64,000 nucleotides of DNA from Thermoflexibacter ruber. Its GTDB lineage: Bacteria > Bacteroidota > Bacteroidia > Cytophagales > Thermoflexibacteraceae. The position numbers and the translations under genes were made by a program. The stretch is taken from contig NZ_FONY01000005.1 in the NCBI RefSeq assembly GCF_900113045.1, positions 124,001-188,000 of the forward strand. The letters run 5' to 3'. The notes under the pieces are model-generated. The model worked only from the letters and a program-made list of their open reading frames with translations. It did not search any database and was not told the origin of the DNA. Shown piece by piece: positions 9,234 through 19,070 of this stretch (positions are counted from its first letter, which is position 1; each line of letters starts with the position of its first letter).

Positions 9234-9572
9234 TTAGATTTTTCCCCCCTTTTGCAGACCAGCCACAATGGTTTCTACAAAAGAAGTGGCAATACTTTTC
9301 CCTACTGAGCCTAACATGCCCATATTTACTTTGGAAGTAATCTGTTGCATCAGTTCATTTCCTATCTTATTGGCTTCATTAGTCTCTATGCCTTGCTTAG
9401 GGTCATTGAGCATAGCTTGATATTGCTTTGGCATAGTCGTACTCAATAGGTTGGCTATTTGGTTGATTACGGTCATAAATAATTGCTTTTCTTGATTTTC
9501 GCCTAAAAGCGGCAAATCTACTTTTGAATTGATTTTATCAGCAATTTGATTGATTTGAGTTGGTGATAACAT
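9234..9572 (-). CDS. small helical hypothetical protein
   Basis: Not recognised. The 112-residue product has no signal peptide or membrane segment and is predicted to be mostly helical, with the pattern LSPTQINQIADKIN near the start and a glycine/methionine-rich VNMGMLGSVGKSIA near the end. It is on the same strand as the flavoprotein 32 bp downstream, so the two may form an operon. Codon use looks like the neighbours. A real gene is likely because the frame fills the gap between well-supported genes and starts with ATG. Confidence 0.65.
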   Translation of the reverse strand: MLSPTQINQIADKINSKVDLPLLGENQEKQLFMTVINQIANLLSTTMPKQYQAMLNDPKQGIETNEANKIGNELMQQITSKVNMGMLGSVGKSIATSFVETIVAGLQKGGKI

Positions 9573-9743
9573 ATTGGTTTTAATTTATTTAGTGAATAAT
9601 GTTTCATTGAATTTTAACAAAGTTACTAAATTTCAGAAATACTTGCATAAAAAAATCAAATCATAATAGGATTTAATTTCTTGGGCAGGTGCATAAACAA
9701 TCATAAGACAAATCGGTTTTCTGTTAAAACATTTAAAAAATAC

Positions 9744-11048
9744 ATGGAAAAAATCGCTATTTTTTGGTATCGCAGAGATTTGAGGCTACACGACAACGCA
9801 GGGCTTTATCATGCACTCAAAGGGGATTTGCCTGTGCTTCCTTTGTTTATTTTTGATAAAAATATCTTAGACGCATTAGAAGATAAGCAAGACCGCCGAG
9901 TTACCTTTATCTATCAGCAAATTCGAAGATTATCTGAGGAACTTAAAAATTTAGGCAGTAGCATTTTAGTCCAATATGGCAAGCCAGAAGAAGTTTGGGC
10001 AAAGATTTTACAGCAATATGAGGTCAAGGCAGTTTATACCAACCACGACTACGAGCCTTATGCCAAAGAACGCGATGCAAAAGTAAGTCATTTATTATCA
10101 AAGAATAACATACCCTTTTACACCTTCAAAGACCAAACTATTTTTGAAAAGGACGAGATACTCAAAGACGATAGAAAGCCTTATACAGTTTTTACACCTT
10201 ACAGCAGGAAATGGAAAAAACAACTCAACGACTTTTTTTTGAAATCTTATCCCAATGAAAAATATTTTTATCGCTTTTTGAAAATCTCTCCTTTGCCTTT
10301 GATTCACTTGCAAGAAATGGGTTTCGTAGAGGCAGATTACCACTTCCCATCTTCGGCAATAAGCCAAGAATTGTTAGTTAGATACGGAGAAAGTCGCGAA
10401 TTTCCCGCTATCCAAGGTACTTCTCGCATCAGTGTTCACCTGCGTTTTGGGACGGTAAGTATCAGAGAATTAGCAAGAAAAGGCTTGGCTTATAGTGAAA
10501 AATGGCTAAACGAGCTGATATGGAGAGATTTTTACATGATGATTCTTTGGCATTTCCCACACTCGGCGAAAAGTGCGTTTAATCCTGCCTACAACCATAT
10601 TGAGTGGATAAACAACGAAAAAGACTTTGAGGCTTGGTGTAAAGGGGAAACAGGTTATCCTATAGTAGATGCAGGAATGAGAGAACTCAACGAAACAGGC
10701 TTTATGCACAATCGCGTTCGTATGATTACTGCCTGTTTTCTGACTAAGCATTTACTTATAGACTGGCGCTGGGGGGAAGCCTACTTTGCCAAGAAACTCA
10801 TAGATTTTGAACTTTCTTCTAACAATGGAGGGTGGCAGTGGGCATCGGGAAGTGGCTGCGATGCGGCTCCCTACTTCCGCATTTTTAACCCTACTTTGCA
10901 AGCACAAAAATTTGATAAAGATTTTCAATACATTAGGAAGTGGGTGCCAGAGTTCAGCCAACTTAGCTATCCTAAACCCATCATAAACCACGAATTTGCC
11001 AGAGATAGAGCCTTAGAAGTATATAAAAAAGGTTTAGGGCGAGCCTAA
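9744..11048 (+). CDS. phrB: deoxyribodipyrimidine photolyase, class I
   Basis: Light-dependent repair of cyclobutane pyrimidine dimers with FAD and an antenna cofactor. The ATG at 9744 gives 434 residues starting MEKIAIFWYRRDLRLHDN, the conserved N-terminus of the photolyase alpha/beta domain. The upstream in-frame TTG at 9681 is rejected. The FAD-binding domain shows ELIWRDFYMMILWHFP, TGYPIVDAGMRELNETGFMHN, KHLLIDWRWGEAYF and NNGGWQWASGSGCDAAPYF. These are the class I signature, and the WQWASGSG segment argues for a CPD photolyase rather than a plant-type cryptochrome. It is a solitary gene. Confidence 0.95.
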   Translation: MEKIAIFWYRRDLRLHDNAGLYHALKGDLPVLPLFIFDKNILDALEDKQDRRVTFIYQQIRRLSEELKNLGSSILVQYGKPEEVWAKILQQYEVKAVYTNHDYEPYAKERDAKVSHLLSKNNIPFYTFKDQTIFEKDEILKDDRKPYTVFTPYSRKWKKQLNDFFLKSYPNEKYFYRFLKISPLPLIHLQEMGFVEADYHFPSSAISQELLVRYGESREFPAIQGTSRISVHLRFGTVSIRELARKGLAYSEKWLNELIWRDFYMMILWHFPHSAKSAFNPAYNHIEWINNEKDFEAWCKGETGYPIVDAGMRELNETGFMHNRVRMITACFLTKHLLIDWRWGEAYFAKKLIDFELSSNNGGWQWASGSGCDAAPYFRIFNPTLQAQKFDKDFQYIRKWVPEFSQLSYPKPIINHEFARDRALEVYKKGLGRA

Positions 11049-11131
11049 AAAAATCCAAATATTTCTGCTTCAAAAGGAGAATTAGAAAATAAATTTTATT
11101 TTTGTTTAAGATTCAAATTCCCTTATTGCCA

Positions 11132-12133
11132 ATGAAAAAATTTTTTAAAATATTCTTTGTAGCATTGGTGTTAATGGCTGGCGTATATGTCTTAGGACCT
11201 CGCCCTACCTCGCCCCGATTAGATGGTGTACTGCCAAATGTACCTGCTGACTTAGGACTCTTAGAAGAGGAAGTTAATCGCTTGGAAAGTCATCACCCCT
11301 CTATCAAACCTGACAACCAAGCACGCATCGTTTGGGCAGACTCTACCAAGCAAAAAACTCCTTATAGTGTAGTGTATCTGCATGGCTTCTCGGCAAGCCA
11401 AAAAGAAGGAGAACCTATCCACATCAATTTTGCCAAAAGATACGGTTGTAACTTGTACTTAGCTCGTTTAGAGGAACACGGCATAGATACCGCAGATATT
11501 TTTAAAAATCTTACCGCTGAGAAATTATTGGCAAGTGCCAAAAGAGCCGTAGCGATAGGCAAGCAAATTGGCGAAAAAGTCATTATAATGGCGACCTCAG
11601 CAGGCGGTATGCAGGCTTTGTATATTGCTTCCCAAAATCCTGATATTTACGGTTTGGTAATTTATTCTCCACTAATTGATTTTTTTGACCCATTTACTGC
11701 CTTACTTGATAAACCTTGGGGCTTGCAAATTGCAGAAAAAGCAATAGGAGCAAACCCCAGAGCTATGAAAGAAGAAAAATTAGGCGAGGGACAGTATTGG
11801 ACTAAAAAATACAGGCTTGAAGGTTTAGTAGCTCTCAAATCTTTGGTAAGTACTACTATGACTGAGGAAACTTTTACCAATATCAAGCAACCTGTTTTTG
11901 TAGGCTACTATTATAAAGATGAAGAACATCAGGACAAAGTAGTGTCCGTCAAGGCAATACAAAAAATGTTTGGGCAGTTAGGTACTCCTGCCCATCTGAA
12001 ACGGAAAGTGGCTTTCCCTAACGTCAATAATCACGTCATTGCTTCTTACATCAAGTCTGAAGATTTGCAAAGTGTTCAGGAAGAAACTTTTAAGTTTGCA
12101 GAAGAGATTTTGAAATTAAGCGTAAAACAGTAG
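11132..12133 (+). CDS. alpha/beta hydrolase with N-terminal membrane anchor or signal
   Basis: About 333 residues from the ATG at 11132; an earlier TTG at 11102 adds nothing family-like. A hydrophobic N-terminal helix (KFFKIFFVALVLMAGVYVL) serves as signal or anchor. The hydrolase domain follows with SVVYLHGFSAS (oxyanion region), the nucleophile elbow ATSAGG, and a histidine in NNHVIASY near the end. Substrate is unknown; the fold covers esterases and lipases. The BadF-type kinase starts 3 bp after its stop codon, so the two are co-transcribed. Confidence 0.85.
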   Translation: MKKFFKIFFVALVLMAGVYVLGPRPTSPRLDGVLPNVPADLGLLEEEVNRLESHHPSIKPDNQARIVWADSTKQKTPYSVVYLHGFSASQKEGEPIHINFAKRYGCNLYLARLEEHGIDTADIFKNLTAEKLLASAKRAVAIGKQIGEKVIIMATSAGGMQALYIASQNPDIYGLVIYSPLIDFFDPFTALLDKPWGLQIAEKAIGANPRAMKEEKLGEGQYWTKKYRLEGLVALKSLVSTTMTEETFTNIKQPVFVGYYYKDEEHQDKVVSVKAIQKMFGQLGTPAHLKRKVAFPNVNNHVIASYIKSEDLQSVQEETFKFAEEILKLSVKQ

Positions 12134-12135
12134 AT

Positions 12136-12993
12136 ATGATACTCATAGCAGACAGCGGCTCCACTAAGACCTCTTGGCGACTGCTCCAGCCCAATGGCTA
12201 CACCATACAAGCTAAATCCGTAGGCATGAATCCCTACTATCAAGACACTGCCTCTATCATACAGATTTTGAATGATTTGTTTTTTACTCAACTTTTTCCT
12301 TCTCTGCAAACTCCACAAGAAGTAAGCGAAATTTATTTTTATGGAGCGGGCTGTGCCACGCCAGAGCGTTGTCAAATCGTTGAAGCAGGTTTGAAACAGG
12401 TTTTTCCTTTAGCAAAAATAGAAGTCCATAGCGATGTTTTAGGAGCGGCAAGAGCCTTGTGCGGACAGGAGGCAGGCATTGCTTGTATTTTGGGAACAGG
12501 CTCAGGCGCAGCACTTTACGATGGGAAAAATATTATCCAATCTGCTATTAGTCTTGGTTTTTGGCTGGGGGACGAGGGAAGTGGGGGCTATTTAGGAAAG
12601 AAAGTCGTTACTGACTTCCTCAACCAAGAGATGCCCGAGCATTTAGCTCTACTTTTTGCCAAAAGATACCAACTCACCAGAGAAAATGTATTAGAAAATA
12701 TCAATAAACCTTTTCCCAATCGTTATTTTGCTTCCTTTTCCAAGTTTTTCTTTGACCACCTGACCGAGCCTTACTGTTATGAATCTGTGTATCAAAGTTT
12801 TGTTTTGTTTTTTGACCGTAGAGTGAGTAAGTTTGAAAACTACCAAAAGTACAAGGTGCATTTTACAGGTTCGGTAGCTTTTTACTATGCCAACGTGTTG
12901 CGTCAGGTGGCTAATGACAAGGGTATTGCGCTGAGGAACATCATAGAAGAACCCATAGCAGGTTTGGTATTGTATCATCAAAAGGATTATTAG
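12136..12993 (+). CDS. BadF/BadG-type sugar kinase (glucosamine/N-acetylglucosamine kinase-like)
   Basis: ASKHA-fold ATPase of 285 residues. The phosphate-1 motif is at the N-terminus (ADSGSTKTSW), the phosphate-2 region is CILGTGSGAALYDG, and GDEGSGGYLG is a hallmark of the BadF/N-acetylglucosamine kinase branch. In Bacteroidota this clade is usually annotated as N-acetylglucosamine kinase, but the exact amino-sugar or sugar substrate cannot be read from the sequence. It lies 3 bp after the alpha/beta hydrolase gene and 76 bp before uxaB, all on the same strand. Confidence 0.85.
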   Translation: MILIADSGSTKTSWRLLQPNGYTIQAKSVGMNPYYQDTASIIQILNDLFFTQLFPSLQTPQEVSEIYFYGAGCATPERCQIVEAGLKQVFPLAKIEVHSDVLGAARALCGQEAGIACILGTGSGAALYDGKNIIQSAISLGFWLGDEGSGGYLGKKVVTDFLNQEMPEHLALLFAKRYQLTRENVLENINKPFPNRYFASFSKFFFDHLTEPYCYESVYQSFVLFFDRRVSKFENYQKYKVHFTGSVAFYYANVLRQVANDKGIALRNIIEEPIAGLVLYHQKDY

Positions 12994-13069
12994 AAGAATA
13001 GCAGTAACTATGCAAAATAAATTTTTAAACTAAAAGCAAATTTTTTCACAATCCCAATCACAATTTTAT

Positions 13070-14476
13070 ATGCAACAACTCTCACAACAACTTATTCGCT
13101 CTAAGGCTGATTTGCCTGAAAAAGTATTACAGTTCGGTACGGGTATCCTGCTAAGAGGGCTACCTGATTTTTTCATTGATAAGGCAAACAAAGCTGGTAT
13201 TTTTCAAGGAAAAATTGTCATAGTCAAATCTACCTCCGGAGGGACAGACGATTTTCAAAAGCAAGATGGGCTTTTTACTACTTGTATTAGAGGCATACAA
13301 AACGGTCAGGTAGTGAGTGAAAATATAATCAATGAGTCTATTTCCAGAGTTATCTCAGCTAACGACAATTGGAATGATATTTTGATGATTGCTCAAAGTA
13401 TTGATTTGCAAGTTGTTATTTCTAATACTACCGAAGTAGGGATTCAATACGTAGAAGAAAGTATTTTTGCTAAGCCCCCAACTTCTTTCCCTGCCAAATT
13501 GACGGCTGTATTATATAAAAGGTTTAAAAATCAATTAGATGGATTAGTTATTATCCCTACTGAACTTATCCCTGACAATGGCTTAAAACTTAAAAATATT
13601 GTTTTACAGCTAATAGAATTTAACCACTTAGGAGAAGAATTTAAGAATTGGGTAGAAAAAGAAAATTCTTTTTGTAATTCTTTGGTAGATAGGATTGTAA
13701 CTAATGTTACTCCTGAAATCAGTCATTCACTTCCCTATCAAGATGCATTAGCCATTCAAACTGAACCTTATAGGCTTTGGGCGATACAAGGCGACAAGAA
13801 AGTCAAAGAAGTCCTATCTTTTGCCCAAGTAGATGAAGGAGTAATTATTGCAGAAAATATTGATTATTATAGAGAAAGAAAGCTAAGACTGCTTAATGGC
13901 ACGCATACTATCAGTGTTTGCAAAGGCTACCTGAAAGGCTTTAATACAGTCTATGAATGTATGCAAGATGCAGAAATGCAACATTTTATAAAGAATGTCA
14001 TGTTAGAAGAAATAGCTCCTACTGTACTTGCGCAAGATTTCAAACACTTACAACCTACCAAAGCAGATTTAGAAAAGTTTGCCTATGAAGTATTAGACCG
14101 TTTTGGTAATCCTCACATAGTACACTACTTACTCAGCATTACCCTGCAAGCTACTTCCAAGATGAAGATGAGGAACATACCTACTATTTTGCGTTATTAT
14201 CAGCAGTTTGGTAAAGCCCCTCACCTCATGGCAGAGGGTTTCAAAGCGTATTTACTTTTTATGCGAGTAGTCAAAGAGGAAAATGGCAAATTTTATGGAA
14301 AAAGGGGAGCAGATTTTTATCTAATCCAAGATGACTATGCGTCTTATTTTGCAGAAAAATGGAAAAATATTGCTACGGAGGATACCCAGGCAGTCAATCA
14401 AGTACTTCATCAAATATACAATGATGCTGATTTTTGGGGAACAGACTTGACAAAAGTACAAGGATTCATAGTATAA
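13070..14476 (+). CDS. uxaB: tagaturonate reductase (altronate oxidoreductase)
   Basis: NAD-dependent interconversion of D-tagaturonate and D-altronate in galacturonate breakdown. The 468-residue protein belongs to the mannitol dehydrogenase superfamily. The N-terminal nucleotide-binding stretch LQFGTGILLRGLPDFFIDKA is characteristic of UxaB, and the catalytic-domain segment RKLRLLNGTHTISVCKGYL is shared with mannitol and fructuronate dehydrogenases. No uxaA or uxaC is next to it, but a mannonate dehydratase gene lies at 58020-59186, so the chromosome has parts of both hexuronate branches. Confidence 0.92.
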   Translation: MQQLSQQLIRSKADLPEKVLQFGTGILLRGLPDFFIDKANKAGIFQGKIVIVKSTSGGTDDFQKQDGLFTTCIRGIQNGQVVSENIINESISRVISANDNWNDILMIAQSIDLQVVISNTTEVGIQYVEESIFAKPPTSFPAKLTAVLYKRFKNQLDGLVIIPTELIPDNGLKLKNIVLQLIEFNHLGEEFKNWVEKENSFCNSLVDRIVTNVTPEISHSLPYQDALAIQTEPYRLWAIQGDKKVKEVLSFAQVDEGVIIAENIDYYRERKLRLLNGTHTISVCKGYLKGFNTVYECMQDAEMQHFIKNVMLEEIAPTVLAQDFKHLQPTKADLEKFAYEVLDRFGNPHIVHYLLSITLQATSKMKMRNIPTILRYYQQFGKAPHLMAEGFKAYLLFMRVVKEENGKFYGKRGADFYLIQDDYASYFAEKWKNIATEDTQAVNQVLHQIYNDADFWGTDLTKVQGFIV

Positions 14477-14576
14477 TTTTTTGCTTATACAAAAGTACGT
14501 AAAGTCTTTAAATTACAAAAATTTCACTTAATTTTGCTCTCAATCTAAGCAAGCTCTAATTTTACCAAATTATAAA

Positions 14577-15962
14577 ATGCAATCTAAAAAATTGAAAGTG
14601 TTGATGTTAGGTTGGGAGTTTCCTCCATTTTTGACAGGAGGGCTGGGGCAGGCTTGTTATAGCATTGCAAAGGCTCTTAGCCGCCATGTCGACCTTACCT
14701 TGATTATCCCCCAAAGCGACCCTCAATTTATTTTAGACAATATCAATATCATAGGACTAAATCAACTGACTGACGAAGATGTAACTGTAGAAAGACAGGA
14801 ATATCATATAGAGGAAATTACAGAAGTAGTATTTGTGCCTATGGATATTAGCCCGTACCCTATTCCTGTGATGAAAACTATCAAGAAGATAGCAGAGTCA
14901 GAAACGACAGTCAAACAAACTATGGACTCCCGACAGATTAGGGAACTATACGATACAGGACAAAATTATGGGGCAAATATTTTAGAGAAAGTAGATACCT
15001 TTGCGGAAGTAGTAGCGCAGATAGCCCTCAAAAGAGAGTTTGATGTAATTCATGCGCATGATTGGCTTACTTTTCCCGCAGGCATTCAGTTAAAAAGACT
15101 AACAGGTAAGCCTTTAGTCGTGCATATACATTCTTTGGAAACTGACCGCATAGGTATAGGTGCGAGAAGCCCTCACAACAAAGTGTATCACATAGAATAT
15201 GATGGAATGAGCATGGCAGACCTAATCATTCCCGTCAGCTACTTTACCAAAGCACAAATTTTGGAGCATTATCCTTACATAGAAGCAGACAAAATTTTTC
15301 CCGTGCATAATGCCATAGACCCTCTGCCTGAGCGATATACAGCCACTCATATCTTGCAAGAGCCAGAAAAACTTGGTGATTATGGCTATTCCAAAAAGCC
15401 ACCTGCGCCTAACAAAAAAATGATACTTTTCTTAGGACGAATCACTTACCAAAAAGGTCCTGAATTTCTTTTAGAAACTGCGGAAAAACTCCTCAAAAAA
15501 GATAATAATATTATTTTTGTCATTGCAGGGGTAGGCGACCAGCAGCAGTGGCTAATGAGCGAAGTCAGCAGAAGAAAATTAGGAGAGTCTTTTATTTTTA
15601 CAGGCTTTTTAAGCAAAAAAAGGGTACACGAACTCTTAGAAAGAGTAGATGTCTATTTTATGCCTTCCGTTTCTGAACCCTTCGGGCTTTCTGCCTTAGA
15701 AGCCGCTCAGCACGAAGTGCCTGCGGTGCTTTCTAAGCAATCAGGAGTTTCTGAAATTCTCCATAACGTACTCAAAGCCGACTGTTGGGACGCTAACAAG
15801 TTTGCTAACTATCTTTATGCACTCTTGCACTACGAGGGCATCAGAGAGCTACTTGCAGAGGCAAGCAAGAAAGAAGTAGAGAAACTAACATGGGAAAGTG
15901 CTGCGATGCAAATAGTAGAGTTATATGAAAAACAACTTTTTAGTACAGTGGAAGTGCTTTAG
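14577..15962 (+). CDS. GT-B glycosyltransferase, glycogen-synthase-like (GT4/GT5)
   Basis: 461 residues in two Rossmann lobes. The N-lobe begins KVLMLGWEFPPFLTGGLGQA, where the glycine-rich loop resembles the K-x-G-G-L motif of glycogen synthases with the lysine replaced by threonine. HAHDWLTFPAG is typical of GlgA-like enzymes. The C-lobe has GRITYQKGPEFLL and the E-x7-E-like EPFGLSALEA. In this phylum such proteins are called glycogen synthase or group 1 glycosyltransferase; the acceptor is not certain. It is a single gene in a 100-bp/290-bp gap setting. Confidence 0.85.
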   Translation: MQSKKLKVLMLGWEFPPFLTGGLGQACYSIAKALSRHVDLTLIIPQSDPQFILDNINIIGLNQLTDEDVTVERQEYHIEEITEVVFVPMDISPYPIPVMKTIKKIAESETTVKQTMDSRQIRELYDTGQNYGANILEKVDTFAEVVAQIALKREFDVIHAHDWLTFPAGIQLKRLTGKPLVVHIHSLETDRIGIGARSPHNKVYHIEYDGMSMADLIIPVSYFTKAQILEHYPYIEADKIFPVHNAIDPLPERYTATHILQEPEKLGDYGYSKKPPAPNKKMILFLGRITYQKGPEFLLETAEKLLKKDNNIIFVIAGVGDQQQWLMSEVSRRKLGESFIFTGFLSKKRVHELLERVDVYFMPSVSEPFGLSALEAAQHEVPAVLSKQSGVSEILHNVLKADCWDANKFANYLYALLHYEGIRELLAEASKKEVEKLTWESAAMQIVELYEKQLFSTVEVL

Positions 15963-16248
15963 TAGTCTGACCTATTACGTCATATCTGCTAATTGTTTAC
16001 TTTTGTTATTTTTGAAACATCGCCTTTTCAAAAGTCGTTCTATTGATATAGTGTACTTTTCTAATTGAGTTTGTATAAATATTCGTTCTCTTGTAGGTCT
16101 GACTTTCCAAGTCAAATGCCATTATCTCGATTTAGAAAATCGGTACCACAGCCAAAGAATATTTTTTTCTTGAATATCAATAAGAAAAACATATAAGTTA
16201 GCACAGACAATTATTTATTCATTAGATTATCCAAATCCTCGATAGTAT

Positions 16249-17796
16249 ATGAAACTTAAATATTGGACATTTTTAATTGTATTTTTTTTTAATTCATTAG
16301 CTTTTGCTCAAAATCCAGACAACGCATTAGGCTACTATTTTGATGCCCTCCGATATACCAATACGCAGTTTGGAGGCTCGGCAAGGTTTCAAGGCATTGC
16401 AGGAGCGAATACAGCCTTGGGGGGCGACCCTACTGCCGCTTTGACCAATCCTGCGGGTTTAGGATTTATTCGCAGAGCAGAAATGATTGTCAGTACATCT
16501 ATCAATTTGACCAATGCCAATACAAGTTTCATCAATAACAGTACACCTGATTCCAGAACCAATCTAAGTATCAATCAGTTAGGTGTAGTTTGGGGGACAG
16601 ATAGAGGTAGTGATGCTGATTTGCGCGGCACTGCCTTTGCGATTACTTTTACTCGTAACAATGACCTGAATCGCCAATGGAGCTATAGCGGCTTAAATGA
16701 CAGAAATAATATTATTAGCTCATTCTTAGCAGGTTCAGGAGGAAGCGTAACTTGGAATGAATTTGATGACGAAGTAAGAAATGGCATTTTTACGCTTAGT
16801 GGCATGGCGTATGCTACTCGCCTCATCTTACCAGACCTTAATGACCCCACCAATGCACAAAATCAATACGTTACTTTTGTGCCAATACGACCTACCGAAC
16901 AAAGAGAAAAAATTACCGAAACAGGGGCACAAAACCAATGGAATCTTTCTTATGCGATTAACTACAAAGACATGCTTTACATAGGGGCAGGCATAGGCAT
17001 TCCTACGATTCGATACAATCGCACCAAAGAATATACAGAAATCCCACAAGCAAATAGTCCTCTGAATGGTTTGCGTTTGCGAGAACGTCTATCCCAAAGT
17101 GGTATAGGTATCAATGCCTCCTTGGGCGTGATTTTCCGTCCAGTAGATTATATCAGATTGGGTGCAAGTATCATTACCCCAACTATTTACAGTGTCAATG
17201 ATAACTATGATGCGGACTTATCTGTAAGCTACAATAACTACACTATTATAGAGATTGTCAATGGAGTGGAAGTACCCGTAACCTTGCGCGACCTCAATGC
17301 ACGTACTATTCTCCTCCAATCGCAGTACAATATGCGCACCCCACTGCGAATCAATGGGGGAGTAGCTATTTTTCTTGGGAAACAGGGATTTATCAGTGGA
17401 GATGTGGAATTAGTAGATTACTCTGGTGTTAGGTTCTCTAATCCGCAGCCCGTTTTTAATATGGAAAGCGATAATGCAGTCATCAAACTCATTTATCGCT
17501 CTACTGTAAATATTAGATTAGGTTCAGAGTTTAGATTTGGTACATTCAGGATCAGAGGCGGATATGCTATGTACGGCAGCGCACTCAAAGAGGATATTCC
17601 CGCCCCAGAGGGACAGATGACCTTTATCACAGGCGGACTGGGTAAGCGTACAGACAAGTTCTACTTAGATGGGGCGATTTCTTACCGTACTTCTCAAAGT
17701 AGTTATCGCCCCTACCTGCTGAGAGGAGCAGAACCTACGGCTATCACCGACAATACAAGGCTAACAGCTACTTTTACTTTAGGCTTTTTCTTTTAA
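16249..17796 (+). CDS. outer-membrane transport protein of the OmpP1/FadL/TodX type
   Basis: 515-residue protein with a signal peptide (to about residue 20, cleavage after AFAQ). The early segment ARFQGIAGANTALGGDPTAA and LTNPAGLGFI match the FadL-like N-terminal hatch region of Bacteroidota homologues. Many amphipathic strands follow, and it ends TATFTLGFFF, a terminal-phenylalanine barrel signal. FadL-type barrels carry hydrophobic compounds across the outer membrane; the substrate here is unknown. There is a 286-bp gap upstream with no evident gene. Confidence 0.82.
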   Translation: MKLKYWTFLIVFFFNSLAFAQNPDNALGYYFDALRYTNTQFGGSARFQGIAGANTALGGDPTAALTNPAGLGFIRRAEMIVSTSINLTNANTSFINNSTPDSRTNLSINQLGVVWGTDRGSDADLRGTAFAITFTRNNDLNRQWSYSGLNDRNNIISSFLAGSGGSVTWNEFDDEVRNGIFTLSGMAYATRLILPDLNDPTNAQNQYVTFVPIRPTEQREKITETGAQNQWNLSYAINYKDMLYIGAGIGIPTIRYNRTKEYTEIPQANSPLNGLRLRERLSQSGIGINASLGVIFRPVDYIRLGASIITPTIYSVNDNYDADLSVSYNNYTIIEIVNGVEVPVTLRDLNARTILLQSQYNMRTPLRINGGVAIFLGKQGFISGDVELVDYSGVRFSNPQPVFNMESDNAVIKLIYRSTVNIRLGSEFRFGTFRIRGGYAMYGSALKEDIPAPEGQMTFITGGLGKRTDKFYLDGAISYRTSQSSYRPYLLRGAEPTAITDNTRLTATFTLGFFF

Positions 17797-17969
17797 ACCT
17801 TATTAAAGTTTTGTGTACGATATTTGCTTTTATAGTTTAATTCCAATTTTTTTGCATTGGAATTAAACATATATGTTTTTTCCAAGTACAATTTGTTAAT
17901 TTGCTACTTAAAATAATTTGTTGGATTCAAAGTTTTTCTTAGATTCGCAAAATTATAACTAACATTGTA

Positions 17970-18560
17970 TTGCTTACATCACAGTTTATATTAGAAAAAG
18001 GTCAATTTTTAAATAATTTGGATATACAGGCTTATTACAAACAGATGCAGTCAAGTAGTATAGTTATGTCGTATAAAGGTGCGGCATCAAACGACTTATT
18101 GACAAGCCTTTTATCTATTGCTCAGACAAAACTTGCTGAAACTGAAAGCAAATCAGCCATCAAAAAAAGAGTTTTTAGTATATTAGTAGAAATTTTGCAA
18201 AATATCTATCATCACTACGAAGCAGTGCATGGTAATAGCCTACATGAAGACGATGCCATTACTTTTCTATTAGTAAAGTTAGATGATACTTATACTATTA
18301 TTACAGGGAATTATGTAGCGTCAAAAGATGTAATGATGCTTAAGCAACGTATAGATGAAGTAAACTCTCTCACGGCTGATGAGTTAAAAGAGAAATATCG
18401 TGAGCAACTGAATATAGGTGTAGTTTCCCCTAAGGGAGGGGCTGGTTTAGGCATCATAGATATTGCAAGGAAATCTGGCAATAGATTAGAATACGAATTT
18501 GAAGAGTTTGACCCTCATTATTCTTTTTTTAGTTTGACAGTAAGAATATCAGCTAATTAG
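17970..18560 (+). CDS. siaB: SiaB-family protein kinase
   Basis: Histidine-kinase-like ATPase fold protein of 196 residues (DUF6272/SiaB family) that in Pseudomonas phosphorylates the small regulator SiaC. Supporting segments are KKRVFSILVEILQNIYHH (N-box-like helix), ITGNYV, and the glycine-rich GGAGLGIIDIARKSG (G-box-like), with SFFSLTVRIS at the end. No ATG is available before residue 26, so the start is most likely the TTG at 17970. The siaC homologue begins 28 bp downstream and the pair ends in a strong terminator, so they form a two-gene operon without SiaA phosphatase or SiaD diguanylate cyclase. Confidence 0.88.
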   Translation: MLTSQFILEKGQFLNNLDIQAYYKQMQSSSIVMSYKGAASNDLLTSLLSIAQTKLAETESKSAIKKRVFSILVEILQNIYHHYEAVHGNSLHEDDAITFLLVKLDDTYTIITGNYVASKDVMMLKQRIDEVNSLTADELKEKYREQLNIGVVSPKGGAGLGIIDIARKSGNRLEYEFEEFDPHYSFFSLTVRISAN

Positions 18561-18588
18561 CAATATATTTATTCATATATATAATAAT

Positions 18589-18963
18589 ATGGAAAATTTT
18601 TATTTAGAGGAAACATCTAAAACACCAAAACTAAGTTTTGACCGAAAAACAGGTAAATTCTTAATGTCAGGTCGTTCTATTCCAGAAAATTCAATAGAAT
18701 TTTACAGACCTCTTTTTGAGTGGTTAGATGATTATGTGAAGAGTCCGTCAGATAAGACTATTTTTGATATTAAGTTAGAATATTTTAACACAAGTTCGTC
18801 TAAGTGCTTAGTTGAAATCTTCAGACGCTTAGAAAGAATAGATAATAACAGTGTAGTTATCAACTGGTTTTATGAGGAAGATGACGAAGACATGCAAGAG
18901 TCTGGCGAAGATTTCAAAGAAATTATTGATATTCCAATAGTAATGAATGTGATTGAAAATTAA
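18589..18963 (+). CDS. siaC: SiaC-family regulatory phosphoprotein (DUF1987)
   Basis: Small partner-switch protein of 124 residues. The DUF1987 signature is clear: ETSKTPKLSFD near the start, then GRSIPENSIEFYRPLFEWLD and FDIKLEYFNTSSSKCL. The threonine in YFNTSSSK falls at residue 68, the position phosphorylated in Pseudomonas aeruginosa SiaC. It is co-transcribed with the siaB homologue, which would be its kinase. The output partner (SiaD in Pseudomonas) and the phosphatase (SiaA) are not in this window. Confidence 0.9.
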   Translation: MENFYLEETSKTPKLSFDRKTGKFLMSGRSIPENSIEFYRPLFEWLDDYVKSPSDKTIFDIKLEYFNTSSSKCLVEIFRRLERIDNNSVVINWFYEEDDEDMQESGEDFKEIIDIPIVMNVIEN

Positions 18964-18995
18964 TACCCATGATAAAGTTCTTCACTCAGCCTTAG

Positions 18996-19030
18996 AGCGA
19001 CTGTATTGGGAACTTACAGTCGCTTTTTTT
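18996..19030 (+). terminator. Rho-independent terminator of siaBC
   Basis: 10-bp perfect stem (AGCGACTGTA / TACAGTCGCT) with a 9-nt loop, followed by a run of T residues to 19030. It separates siaBC from the next gene pair. Confidence 0.9.
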
Positions 19031-19070
19031 GTTAATTTAAAGAGTTTACTTATTTAGAAACTATTAAGTT

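Noticed and set aside
9681-9743. N-terminal extension of the photolyase from a TTG
   Set aside because: The conserved family N-terminus begins at the ATG at 9744; the extension has no similarity to photolyases.
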